From JBQTIP01 sp052388025 (GTDB lineage Bacteria; Actinomycetota; UBA4738; HRBIN12), in NCBI GenBank assembly GCA_052388025.1, contig JBQTIP010000068.1, positions 1 through 28,604 on the forward strand: 28,604 bases of DNA. Direction: 5' to 3'. This document shows, in pieces, positions 22,653 to 28,604 of the stretch. Position numbers and translations under genes: made by a program. Below the pieces are notes generated by a model. That model saw only the letters and a program-made list of their open reading frames with translations, was not told the DNA's origin and searched no databases. The first letter of the stretch is position 1. The number at the start of each line of letters is the position of its first letter.

Positions 22653-24385
22653 CAGTACTTCCGCGCCATCGGGACGTAGGGGCCGAGGCTCACGTCCTTG
22701 TACTCCAGCCGGATCGAGCCGTCGGGCTCCCGATACGCCAGCGTGTGCTTCAGCCATTGCTCGTCGTCCCGGAGCGGATGATCCTCCCGGAAGTGCCCGC
22801 CCCGGCTCTCCTCCCTGGCCAGGGCGCCCGCGACCAGCGCGTCGGCGCAGTCGAGGAGGAACCCCAGCTCGACCGCCTCCATGATCTCGGTGTTGAACAC
22901 CTTGCCGGAGTCCTGGACGTACACCGCCCCGTACTGCTCGCGAAGACCCTCGAGGATGCCCTGCATCTTCCGGAGGCTCTCTTCGCTTCGAACCACGAAG
23001 GCGAGCTCGTACATGCCCTCCTGGAGCTCCGAGCGGATGGCGGCCGCGTTATGGCCCTCGGCCCGTCCCTTGAGGCGTTCGAGCACTCGTTCCGCCTTGG
23101 CCTCCGGATGCTGGAGGAGCTTGGGCGGGTCGGCGTGGACGGCGAACTCCGCCATGTGCGACCCCCCGCGCCGCCCGAAGACCACGATGTCCAGCAGGGA
23201 GTTCGTGCCCAGCCGGTTGGCTCCGTGGACCGACACGCAGGCGCATTCGCCCGCGGCGTACAAGCCGGGCACCGGCGTCTCTTCGGGGCCCAGCACGACC
23301 TGGGCGTCGGTGTTCGTCGGGATCCCTCCCATCGCGTAGTGGGCGGTTGGCTGAACTGGCACCGGCTCGCGGGTTGGCTCGATGCCGAGGTAGACCCTGG
23401 CGAACTCCGTGACGTCGGGCAGCTTCTCCTCGATGACCTCGCGAGGGAGGTGGCGGACATCGAGGTAGACGTAGTCCTTCCCGTCGATCCCGCGACCTTC
23501 CCTGATCTCCTCGTAGATGGCCCGCGAGACCACGTCCCGCGGTGCGAGGTCCTTGATCGTCGGGGCGTAGCGCTCCATGAAGCGCTCCTCGCGGTCGTTG
23601 AGCAGGACTCCCCCCTCGCCTCGGACGGCCTCCGAGAGGAGGATCCCCAGCTTGTAGAGGCCCGTGGGGTGAAGCTGGAACATCTCCATGTCCTCGAGGG
23701 GGATGCCTCGCCGGAGGCAGACGGCCGGTCCGTCGCCGGTCAGCGCGTGCGCATTCGACGTGATCTTGAAGATCCGCCCGAAGCCGCCTGTGGCGAATAG
23801 GACGGCCTTCGCCCGGAAGACGTGGAGCTCCCCGGTGGCGAGCTCGTACGCGACCACGCCGCCGGCGCGCTCATCGACGAGCAACAGGTCGAGCACGTAG
23901 AACTCGTTGAAGAACCGGACGTCACGCTTGATGCACTGCTGGTAAAGGGTCTGCAGGATCATGTGCCCGGTCCGGTCGGCCGCGTAGCAGGCGCGCCGCA
24001 CCGGCGCCGCGCCGTGGTTGCGGGTGTGCCCGCCGAACCGCCGCTGGTCGATCTTGCCGTCGGGCGTGCGGTTGAACGGCAGCCCCCAGCGCTCCAGCTC
24101 GTAGACGGCGTCGACGGCCTCGCGGCACATGATCTCGGCCGCCGGCTGGTCGACCAGGTAGTCGCCGCCCTTGACGGTGTCGAACGTGTGCCACTCGGGC
24201 GAATCCTCCTCGACGTTGCCCAGCGCCGCGCACATGCCGCCCTGAGCCGCTCCCGTGTGCGAGCGGGTCGGGTAGAGCTTGGAGATGACGGCGGTCCGGA
24301 CGCTTCCGGTCGCCTCGATGGCCGCGCGCAGGCCGGCGCCGCCGGCTCCGACGATCACCGCGTCGTAGGTGTGGGTCGTGGTCAC
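22652..24385 (-). CDS. sdhA: Succinate dehydrogenase flavoprotein subunit
   Basis: A 577-residue flavoprotein that oxidises succinate. It shows the FAD motif VIVGAGGAGLRAAIEA, covalent-FAD histidine in RSHTGAAQGG, FGGHTRNHGAAPVRRACYAA, FQLHPTGLYKLGILLSE, RGEGGVLLN, GANRLGTNSLLDIVVFGRRG, and a C-terminus ending PMARKY. The GTG start at 24385 overlaps the sdhD stop (GTGA) and gives the normal N-terminus MTTTHTYDAVIVGAGG; the longer open frame upstream is the sdhD region in another frame. It is about as similar in layout to FrdA as expected for SDH/FRD homologues, but clearly distinct. Confidence 0.96.
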   Translation of the reverse strand: MTTTHTYDAVIVGAGGAGLRAAIEATGSVRTAVISKLYPTRSHTGAAQGGMCAALGNVEEDSPEWHTFDTVKGGDYLVDQPAAEIMCREAVDAVYELERWGLPFNRTPDGKIDQRRFGGHTRNHGAAPVRRACYAADRTGHMILQTLYQQCIKRDVRFFNEFYVLDLLLVDERAGGVVAYELATGELHVFRAKAVLFATGGFGRIFKITSNAHALTGDGPAVCLRRGIPLEDMEMFQLHPTGLYKLGILLSEAVRGEGGVLLNDREERFMERYAPTIKDLAPRDVVSRAIYEEIREGRGIDGKDYVYLDVRHLPREVIEEKLPDVTEFARVYLGIEPTREPVPVQPTAHYAMGGIPTNTDAQVVLGPEETPVPGLYAAGECACVSVHGANRLGTNSLLDIVVFGRRGGSHMAEFAVHADPPKLLQHPEAKAERVLERLKGRAEGHNAAAIRSELQEGMYELAFVVRSEESLRKMQGILEGLREQYGAVYVQDSGKVFNTEIMEAVELGFLLDCADALVAGALAREESRGGHFREDHPLRDDEQWLKHTLAYREPDGSIRLEYKDVSLGPYVPMARKY

Positions 24386-24831
24386 GTAGAGGGGAACGCG
24401 CTCGGGTCGAACGTGAAGACGATGATGGTTCCCAGCGCGAACAGACCGAAGCCGATGAGGTAGAAGGCCATGTTGATCGCGAAGCGGGCGGGCGCCGGCC
24501 TCACGTAGTCCATGACCACGACGCGCAGCCCGTTGATGCCGTGGACCAGGGCGAGCGAGAGCAGCATCCAGTCCCACGTTCGCCAGAAGGGGCTCCCCCA
24601 CCTGAGCTGAACGAACTTGAAGTCCACGCGACCGACGCCGCCGTCCAGCACGTGCATGATCAGCACGTGCCCCACGGCCAGGACGAGCAGGGCGACGCCC
24701 GAGAGGCGCATGAACAGCCAGGACCAGAGCTCGAAGCCACCGACCGGGCGTTCGCGACCGGTCCGGTAGCCGGCGATGAGGCGCGGCGGGTCGCCGGGGA
24801 CGGCGGGCGCGGGTCCAGTGCGGATCGCCAT
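24382..24831 (-). CDS. sdhD: Succinate dehydrogenase membrane anchor SdhD
   Basis: A 149-residue anchor with three membrane helices, after a 35-residue Pro-rich soluble lead. Candidate haem or quinone residues are in WLFMRLSGVALLVLAVGHVL (Arg, Ser and His in helix 1) and LVHGINGLRVVVMDYVRP (His, and the Asp-Tyr pair typical of SdhD). The ATG overlaps the sdhC stop (TGATG) and the stop overlaps sdhA (GTGA), so the four genes are tightly coupled. Confidence 0.92.
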   Translation of the reverse strand: MAIRTGPAPAVPGDPPRLIAGYRTGRERPVGGFELWSWLFMRLSGVALLVLAVGHVLIMHVLDGGVGRVDFKFVQLRWGSPFWRTWDWMLLSLALVHGINGLRVVVMDYVRPAPARFAINMAFYLIGFGLFALGTIIVFTFDPSAFPST

Positions 24832-25220
24832 CAGAAGACGCTCTCCAGCACGTCCTTGCCGATCACGTAGGTGACCGGGATCATCGCGGCCAGGAAGAGG
24901 GCGGTCGTGGCGAAGAACAGCTGCCGGCTGTACCCGGCCGCCCTGGGCCAGAAGTCGATGGCCATGATCCGGATGCCGTTCAGAGCGTGGTAGAGCACCA
25001 TTGCGACGAGGGCGAGCTCCAGCAGTTGCACCGCCCAGTTGTGGTAGACGGAGACGACCCGGTTGTAGGCCTCAGGACCCCAGCCCACGACGGCCGTATC
25101 GACCACATGGGCGAACAGGAAGAGGATGATGCCGACGCCCGAGACGCGATGGGCTACCCACGACCACTGGCCCTCGCGGCCCCTGTAGAGCGTCCCGAAG
25201 TCAGACTTCCTCTTCGCCAC
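24831..25220 (-). CDS. sdhC: Succinate dehydrogenase cytochrome b subunit SdhC
   Basis: A 129-residue, three-helix subunit. SWVAHRVSGVGIILFLFAHV carries the HR-x-SG motif for quinone binding and a haem-ligand histidine. YHALNGIRIMAIDFWP in helix 2 is the usual second histidine segment. The start is GTG 25220; a weak AAGGG lies nearby and TACGCT lies 13 bases upstream, so the leader would be only a few bases. It is the first gene of sdhCDAB. Confidence 0.93.
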   Translation of the reverse strand: MAKRKSDFGTLYRGREGQWSWVAHRVSGVGIILFLFAHVVDTAVVGWGPEAYNRVVSVYHNWAVQLLELALVAMVLYHALNGIRIMAIDFWPRAAGYSRQLFFATTALFLAAMIPVTYVIGKDVLESVF

Positions 25221-25233
25221 GACTACCCTTCAC

Positions 25234-25239
25234 AGCGTA
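25234..25239 (-). promoter_or_regulatory. -10 box of the sdhCDAB operon
   Basis: TACGCT on the minus strand lies 13 bases before the sdhC GTG. The expected start site leaves a leader of about 5-8 bases, so translation would be nearly leaderless. The same hexamer serves the methylmalonyl-CoA mutase gene. Confidence 0.45.
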
Positions 25240-25311
25240 TCGCGCCGTCCGCGACCCGATGGGGACGGCTGGGCCGCGCGGAGTCTACTTCACGTGAACC
25301 CCTGGAACCGG

Positions 25312-25956
25312 TCAGCGCACCCGGAGCGCCACCATGACGCCGTCGCGGGTGGGGACGATGGTCGAGAGGTAGCGCTCGTCCTCGGCGATCAGACGGTTGT
25401 GCTCGAGGATCGCTTCCGTGTAGTGCGGCCGGGTGTCATCGGGGTCCAGCGCCACGACGCGACCGGACCAGAGCACGTTGTCGCAGATGTACAGGCCGCC
25501 GGTGCGAATGCGCTCGCGGGCGACACGCCAGGCAGCCGGGTAGCCGCCCTTGTCGATGTCGTTGTAGACGACGTCGAACTCGCCGGGCGTCGCCTCGAGG
25601 GTCTCGATGGCCTCGCCGACGTGGTACCGGATCGGGCCGATGAGCCCGGCCCGGCCCAGGTAGTCTAGAGCCTTCCGCTCGTTCTCGGGGTCGCCGTCGG
25701 TGCAGTGCACCTCGCCGCCTGATCCGACCGCTCGCGAGAACCAGTACGCCGAGTAGCCGTAGCCGGAGCCGAGTTCGAAGGCGCGCCTGGCGCCGACCGC
25801 GCGCGCCAGCACCTCGACCGTCGCCCCCACGAGCCGTCCGATGATCGGGAAGCCGCGTTCCTCGGCCTCCGCCTCCATCTCCAAGAGCACGGGCTCGTCG
25901 AGGCGCGCGAGCAGCCCGCGCATGTACGCCTCGACCTGCGGGTTCACGATGTCCAT
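25312..25956 (-). CDS. SAM-dependent O-methyltransferase (class I, catechol/caffeoyl-CoA type)
   Basis: A 214-residue methyltransferase of the cation-dependent family 3. The SAM-binding loop is FELGSGYGYSAYW (motif I). The metal site segments are VVYNDIDKGGYPAAW (normally D-DADK..Y) and CDNVLWSGRVV, both in family positions. The acceptor is unknown; small catechol-like molecules are typical. ATG 25956 has TAGAGT 6 bases upstream and no ribosome binding site. It lies 91 bases before sdhC and 35 bases after the chlorite dismutase-like gene on the same strand; no metabolic link to either is evident. Confidence 0.88.
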   Translation of the reverse strand: MDIVNPQVEAYMRGLLARLDEPVLLEMEAEAEERGFPIIGRLVGATVEVLARAVGARRAFELGSGYGYSAYWFSRAVGSGGEVHCTDGDPENERKALDYLGRAGLIGPIRYHVGEAIETLEATPGEFDVVYNDIDKGGYPAAWRVARERIRTGGLYICDNVLWSGRVVALDPDDTRPHYTEAILEHNRLIAEDERYLSTIVPTRDGVMVALRVR

Positions 25957-25962
25957 GCGCCG

Positions 25963-25968
25963 ACTCTA
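25963..25968 (-). promoter_or_regulatory. -10 box, leaderless (O-methyltransferase)
   Basis: TAGAGT on the minus strand lies 6 bases before ATG 25956. No ribosome binding site; only a poor -35 match upstream. Confidence 0.45.
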
Positions 25969-25991
25969 GACGGGGGCGGGCCGACGTTTCA

Positions 25992-26534
25992 CTATTCCTT
26001 GTCGCGAGCGAGCCGGATGTCGACCTCGCGTTCCACGTACCCCCACTCCTCCGTCTTGCGCAGCATGGCGACGAGCTCCTCGAACGCCGCGGCGTCGGTC
26101 GGCGCGTACTCGAACCACGTGAGGAAGTCGAAGGGCTCGCCCAGGTCTCGGCAGTGGTACAGGCGCCGCGCGACGGCTGGCAGGTACTTGAGACCCGTCG
26201 CGATGTGGCGGGAGCGCTCCTCGAAGACCTCCCGCCGCTCGTCCTGCGGCAGGTTCCACCATGCATCCGACTTGCGGACTGGGATTAGTGCGGCGCGGGT
26301 CGCCTCGGGGCGTTCGAGCTCCGGGGAGCGGGCCCGAAGCTCATCCTGCTCGTCCCGGCGCACATACCGCTCGTAGCTGGTGATACCTCGAAGCGTCCAG
26401 GCAGCGTCCCGCGCGTCAGCGTCCCGGCCCTCGACGACCTCCAGCCGCTCGGCCGGCGGGAGGGAAGCCCCCTTGACCGCGTCGATCCGCTCGACGTGCC
26501 ACGATCCCCTGCGCCCGCCGTGGAACAGCGTCAC
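25992..26534 (-). CDS. Chlorite dismutase-family haem protein, short (lineage II-like)
   Basis: A 180-residue haem protein of the Cld/HemQ superfamily. The start is taken as GTG 26534 because AGGAGG lies 8 bases upstream; the GTG at 26543 abuts that site and would add three residues. The opening TLFHGGRRGSWHVERI resembles short lineage II enzymes (FTGGDSGAW type). In the 183-residue numbering, His113 (SRHIATGLKYLP) fits the proximal haem ligand, Arg126 (VARRLYH) the distal catalytic arginine, and Glu166 the proximal partner. These are offset by one from His114/Arg127/Glu167 of Cyanothece and Nitrobacter Cld. HemQ-type coproheme decarboxylases are longer. It could detoxify chlorite or be a haem sensor or peroxidase. 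It is divergent from the mutase gene. Confidence 0.83.
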   Translation of the reverse strand: MTLFHGGRRGSWHVERIDAVKGASLPPAERLEVVEGRDADARDAAWTLRGITSYERYVRRDEQDELRARSPELERPEATRAALIPVRKSDAWWNLPQDERREVFEERSRHIATGLKYLPAVARRLYHCRDLGEPFDFLTWFEYAPTDAAAFEELVAMLRKTEEWGYVEREVDIRLARDKE

Positions 26535-26628
26535 GATCCTCACCTCCTGCCGTCGCCGTCGCTGTCGGTTCGAACCCCGCCCGGTGCCCCGCGCATTCCT
26601 CGCGTGGCCCGGGGCCGCGATGCGGGGT

Positions 26629-26634
26629 TACGCT
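26629..26634 (+). promoter_or_regulatory. -10 box, leaderless (methylmalonyl-CoA mutase)
   Basis: TACGCT lies 7 bases before ATG 26642, with no ribosome binding site. It sits in the roughly 100-base divergent region shared with the chlorite dismutase-like gene. A weak TGGCCC is the only -35 candidate. Confidence 0.5.
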
Positions 26635-26641
26635 TGCCGCC

Positions 26642-28225
26642 ATGGCAGAGGAGCGCCGGACGATGGACTCCGGGATCGAGGTCAGGCCGCTGTACGGACC
26701 CGTGGACCTCGAGGGCTTCGACCCGGCCCGGGACCTCGGCCGGCCCGGCGAGCCGCCGTTCACGCGCGGCGTGTACCCCTCCATGTACCGCGGCCGCCTG
26801 TGGACCATGCGGCAGTACGCCGGCATGGGTTCGGCGGCCGAGACCAACCGCCGGTTCTGCTACCTGCTGGAGCACGGGCAAACCGGGCTCTCGGTCGCCT
26901 TCGACCTGCCCACGCAGATGGGCTACGACTCCGACCACCCCCGCGCGGAGGGGGAGGTCGGGAAGACCGGTGTCGCGATCGACTCGATCGAGGACATGCG
27001 ACGGCTCTTCGACGGGATCCCCCTGTACCGGGTCTCCACCTCGATGACGATCAACGCCACGGCGGCCATCCTGCTGCTGCTGTACGAGCTGGTGGCCGAG
27101 GAGCAGGGCGTGTCCTCCGACCGGATCTCTGGCACCGTCCAGAACGACCTGCTGAAGGAGTACGCGGCACGCGGCACGTACATCTACCCGCCCGCCCCTT
27201 CGATGCGGATCATCACCGATCTGTTCGCCTACTGCCGCGACCACATCCCCCGGTGGAACACGATCTCGATATCGGGCTACCACATGCGCGAGGCCGGCTC
27301 GACGGCCGTCCAGGAGGTCGCGTTCACGCTGGCGAACGCGATCGCGTACGTCCGAGCGGCGCTCGACGCCGGACTCGGGATCGACGAGTTCGCTCCGCGC
27401 CTGTCGTTCTTCTTCGCGTGCCACATGAACTTCTTCGAGGAGGTCGCGAAGTTCCGCGCTGCCCGTCGGATGTGGGCGCGGATCATGACCGAGCGGTTCG
27501 GCGCGAGAGACCCTCGCAGCGCGATGCTCCGGTTCCACACGCAGACGGGCGGCGCGACGCTCACCGCCCAACAGCCGGAGAACAACATCGTTCGAACTGC
27601 GCTGGAGGCCCTGGCGGCGGTGCTGGGCGGGACCCAGTCTTTGCATACCAACTCGTTCGACGAGGCCCTGGCGCTCCCGACCGAACACGCCGTCAAGATC
27701 GCGCTCCGCACCCAGCAGATCGTGGGCTACGAGTCGGGGGTGACCAACACGGCCGATCCGCTGGCCGGGTCGTACTTCGTCGAGTCGCTCACCAATGAGA
27801 TCGAGGAACGCGCGAACCAGTACCTGGACAAGATCGAGGGTATGGGCGGCGCCGTCGCCGCGATCGAAGCCGGGTTCTTCCAGGACGAGATCCACGAGGC
27901 GGCGTTCCGGATCCAGCAGGGCGTTGAGTCGGGGGAGCGCGTCGTGGTCGGCGTGAACCGGTTCGAGGAGGACGAAGACCGGTCCCTCGAGACCCAGCGA
28001 ATCGACGAGGACGAGGTTCGAAGGCAGCTCGAGCGGACCGGGAAGCTACGTCAGGAACGGGATGGGGCTGCCGTCGACGCGGCGCTCGCGGCGCTCGAGG
28101 CGGCCGCGCGGGGCACGGCCAACCTCCTGCCGCCGATGAAGGACGCGCTGCGCGCCCGGGCCACCCTTGGCGAGGTGTCCGACACGCTCCGGGGGGTCTT
28201 CGGCGAGCACCGCCCGTCGCACTAG
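26642..28225 (+). CDS. Methylmalonyl-CoA mutase, catalytic (alpha) subunit without B12 domain
   Basis: A 527-residue TIM-barrel subunit that interconverts methylmalonyl-CoA and succinyl-CoA by radical rearrangement. Visible are GVYPSMYRGRLWTMRQYAG, GLSVAFDLPTQMGYDSDHP, VSTSMTINATAA, GTVQNDLLKEYAARGTYIYP, PSMRIITDLFAY, ISISGYHMREAGSTAVQEVA and HTNSFDEALALPT. Arg52 and Tyr59 match Arg82 and Tyr89 of the Propionibacterium enzyme. Tyr is found in methylmalonyl-specific enzymes, whereas isobutyryl-CoA mutase has Phe and 2-hydroxyisobutyryl-CoA mutase has Ile. The His of SGYHM matches His244. The protein stops after the barrel, so the DxHxxG cobalamin domain must be a separate protein, not encoded here. 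Start by leaderless promoter. Confidence 0.93.
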   Translation: MAEERRTMDSGIEVRPLYGPVDLEGFDPARDLGRPGEPPFTRGVYPSMYRGRLWTMRQYAGMGSAAETNRRFCYLLEHGQTGLSVAFDLPTQMGYDSDHPRAEGEVGKTGVAIDSIEDMRRLFDGIPLYRVSTSMTINATAAILLLLYELVAEEQGVSSDRISGTVQNDLLKEYAARGTYIYPPAPSMRIITDLFAYCRDHIPRWNTISISGYHMREAGSTAVQEVAFTLANAIAYVRAALDAGLGIDEFAPRLSFFFACHMNFFEEVAKFRAARRMWARIMTERFGARDPRSAMLRFHTQTGGATLTAQQPENNIVRTALEALAAVLGGTQSLHTNSFDEALALPTEHAVKIALRTQQIVGYESGVTNTADPLAGSYFVESLTNEIEERANQYLDKIEGMGGAVAAIEAGFFQDEIHEAAFRIQQGVESGERVVVGVNRFEEDEDRSLETQRIDEDEVRRQLERTGKLRQERDGAAVDAALAALEAAARGTANLLPPMKDALRARATLGEVSDTLRGVFGEHRPSH

Positions 28226-28241
28226 TCTGACTCAGACTAGT
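28221..28241. promoter_or_regulatory. Perfect 21-bp palindrome, likely operator
   Basis: Arms ACTAGTCTGA and TCAGACTAGT flank a single central C. It contains the mutase stop codon (TAG 28223-28225) and ends 36 bases before the npdG -10 box. The odd length with one central base and lack of a hairpin loop fit a binding site for a dimeric repressor (TetR type, for example) better than a terminator. Confidence 0.6.
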
Positions 28242-28277
28242 TGCGACATCGGGCACGGTTGCTCCGTGGCCTTCCGG

Positions 28278-28283
28278 TAAGCT
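28278..28283 (+). promoter_or_regulatory. -10 box, leaderless (F420-dependent NADP reductase)
   Basis: TAAGCT lies 7 bases before GTG 28291; no ribosome binding site. The same hexamer and spacing occur before the gene at 2704-3309. A TTGCTC at 28259-28264 is too close (13 bases) to be a standard -35 box. Confidence 0.45.
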
Positions 28284-28290
28284 CCGCGCC

Positions 28291-28604
28291 GTGGACATCG
28301 CGGTGATCGGCGGGACGGGTGAGGAGGGGTTCGGCCTCACGCTTCGGTTGGGGAGGGCCGGACACCACGTGATCATCGGTTCGCGCTCCGAAGAGAAGGG
28401 AGCGGGGGCGGCCGAGAAGGCCCAGGGGATCCTGGGCGAGATCGCGGCCCTAGACGGTACCGAGAACGGGCAGGCGGCCGAGCGGGGCGAGGTCGTCTTC
28501 GTCACCGTCCCCTACGCCGGGCAGGCCGATATCTACCGGTCGATCAAGGAGCATGTCGCCCCCGGCAAGATCGTGGTCGATTGCACGAGCCCGCTCGCCA
28601 CCGC
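28291..28604 (+). CDS. npdG: F420:NADPH oxidoreductase, N-terminal part
   Basis: The first 104 residues are present; the gene runs off the right edge. The nucleotide-binding start MDIAVIGGTGEEGFGLTLRL, followed by GHHVIIGSRSEEKG, is the F420-dependent NADP reductase pattern (GGTG-x2-G, then GSR for the NADP phosphate). VVFVTVPYAGQADIYRSI and KIVVDCTSPLAT continue the Rossmann fold. The enzyme exchanges hydride between NADPH and the deazaflavin F420, so the organism probably makes F420. GTG 28291 is supported by the family N-terminus and TAAGCT 7 bases upstream. Confidence 0.88.
   Translation, partial: MDIAVIGGTGEEGFGLTLRLGRAGHHVIIGSRSEEKGAGAAEKAQGILGEIAALDGTENGQAAERGEVVFVTVPYAGQADIYRSIKEHVAPGKIVVDCTSPLAT

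Noticed and set aside
25992..26534. HemQ coproheme decarboxylase
   Set aside because: The protein is about 50 or more residues shorter than HemQ, its N-terminus fits the short lineage II form, and a distal arginine is present.
26567..26576. GGTTCGAACC, resembling a tRNA T-loop
   Set aside because: The flanking bases do not form a T-stem and no acceptor, D or anticodon arm can be folded around it.

Overview
The window is a high-GC, gene-dense bacterial chromosome segment that looks like an uncultured or little-studied member of the Actinomycetota. Four things support this: the order sucD, polytopic membrane protein, purN, purH, folD ... mdh, which recalls the Streptomyces sucCD-purN-purH-folD-mdh neighbourhood; a DUF1918 gene; an F420:NADPH oxidoreductase; and many genes with an actinobacterial TANNNT -10 box a few bases before the start codon and no ribosome binding site (leaderless transcripts). 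No mobile element, tRNA, rRNA or CRISPR array was seen.

Layout. 1-1484: end of sucD and a translationally coupled membrane protein. 1453-3309 (minus): three small zinc-ribbon or LPW-type membrane proteins. 3391-7370 (plus): purN-purH, then folD-metF (purine and one-carbon metabolism). 7412-8530 (minus): citrate synthase. 8656-13266 (plus): NAD-type isocitrate dehydrogenase, M1 aminopeptidase N, malate dehydrogenase. 13263-13871 (minus): four-helix membrane protein. 13944-14885 (plus): a class I fumarase wrecked by an internal deletion, followed by a tiny cysteine-tailed protein. 14944-16290 (minus): DUF1918 protein and a second isocitrate dehydrogenase paralogue. 16357-18431 (plus): secreted cupredoxin and class II fumarase FumC. 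18452-25220 (minus): two complete four-gene complexes in tandem, sdhCDAB then frdABCD. 25312-26534 (minus): O-methyltransferase and a short (lineage II-like) chlorite dismutase-family protein. 26642-28225 (plus): methylmalonyl-CoA mutase catalytic subunit without its B12 domain. 28291-end: start of an F420-dependent NADP reductase.

Together the genes cover much of the TCA cycle: citrate synthase, isocitrate dehydrogenase twice, succinyl-CoA synthetase, succinate dehydrogenase, fumarase and malate dehydrogenase. They also include a reverse branch (FumC plus quinol:fumarate reductase) and methylmalonyl-CoA entry at succinyl-CoA. Aconitase and 2-oxoglutarate oxidation are not in the window. The most notable observations are the back-to-back SDH and FRD operons, the deletion-fused class I fumarase beside an intact FumC, the series of leaderless promoters, the chlorite dismutase-like protein that keeps the catalytic arginine, and a perfect 21-bp palindrome between the mutase and the F420 reductase. 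I saw no wholly new system; the interest lies in this central-metabolism cluster and its regulation.
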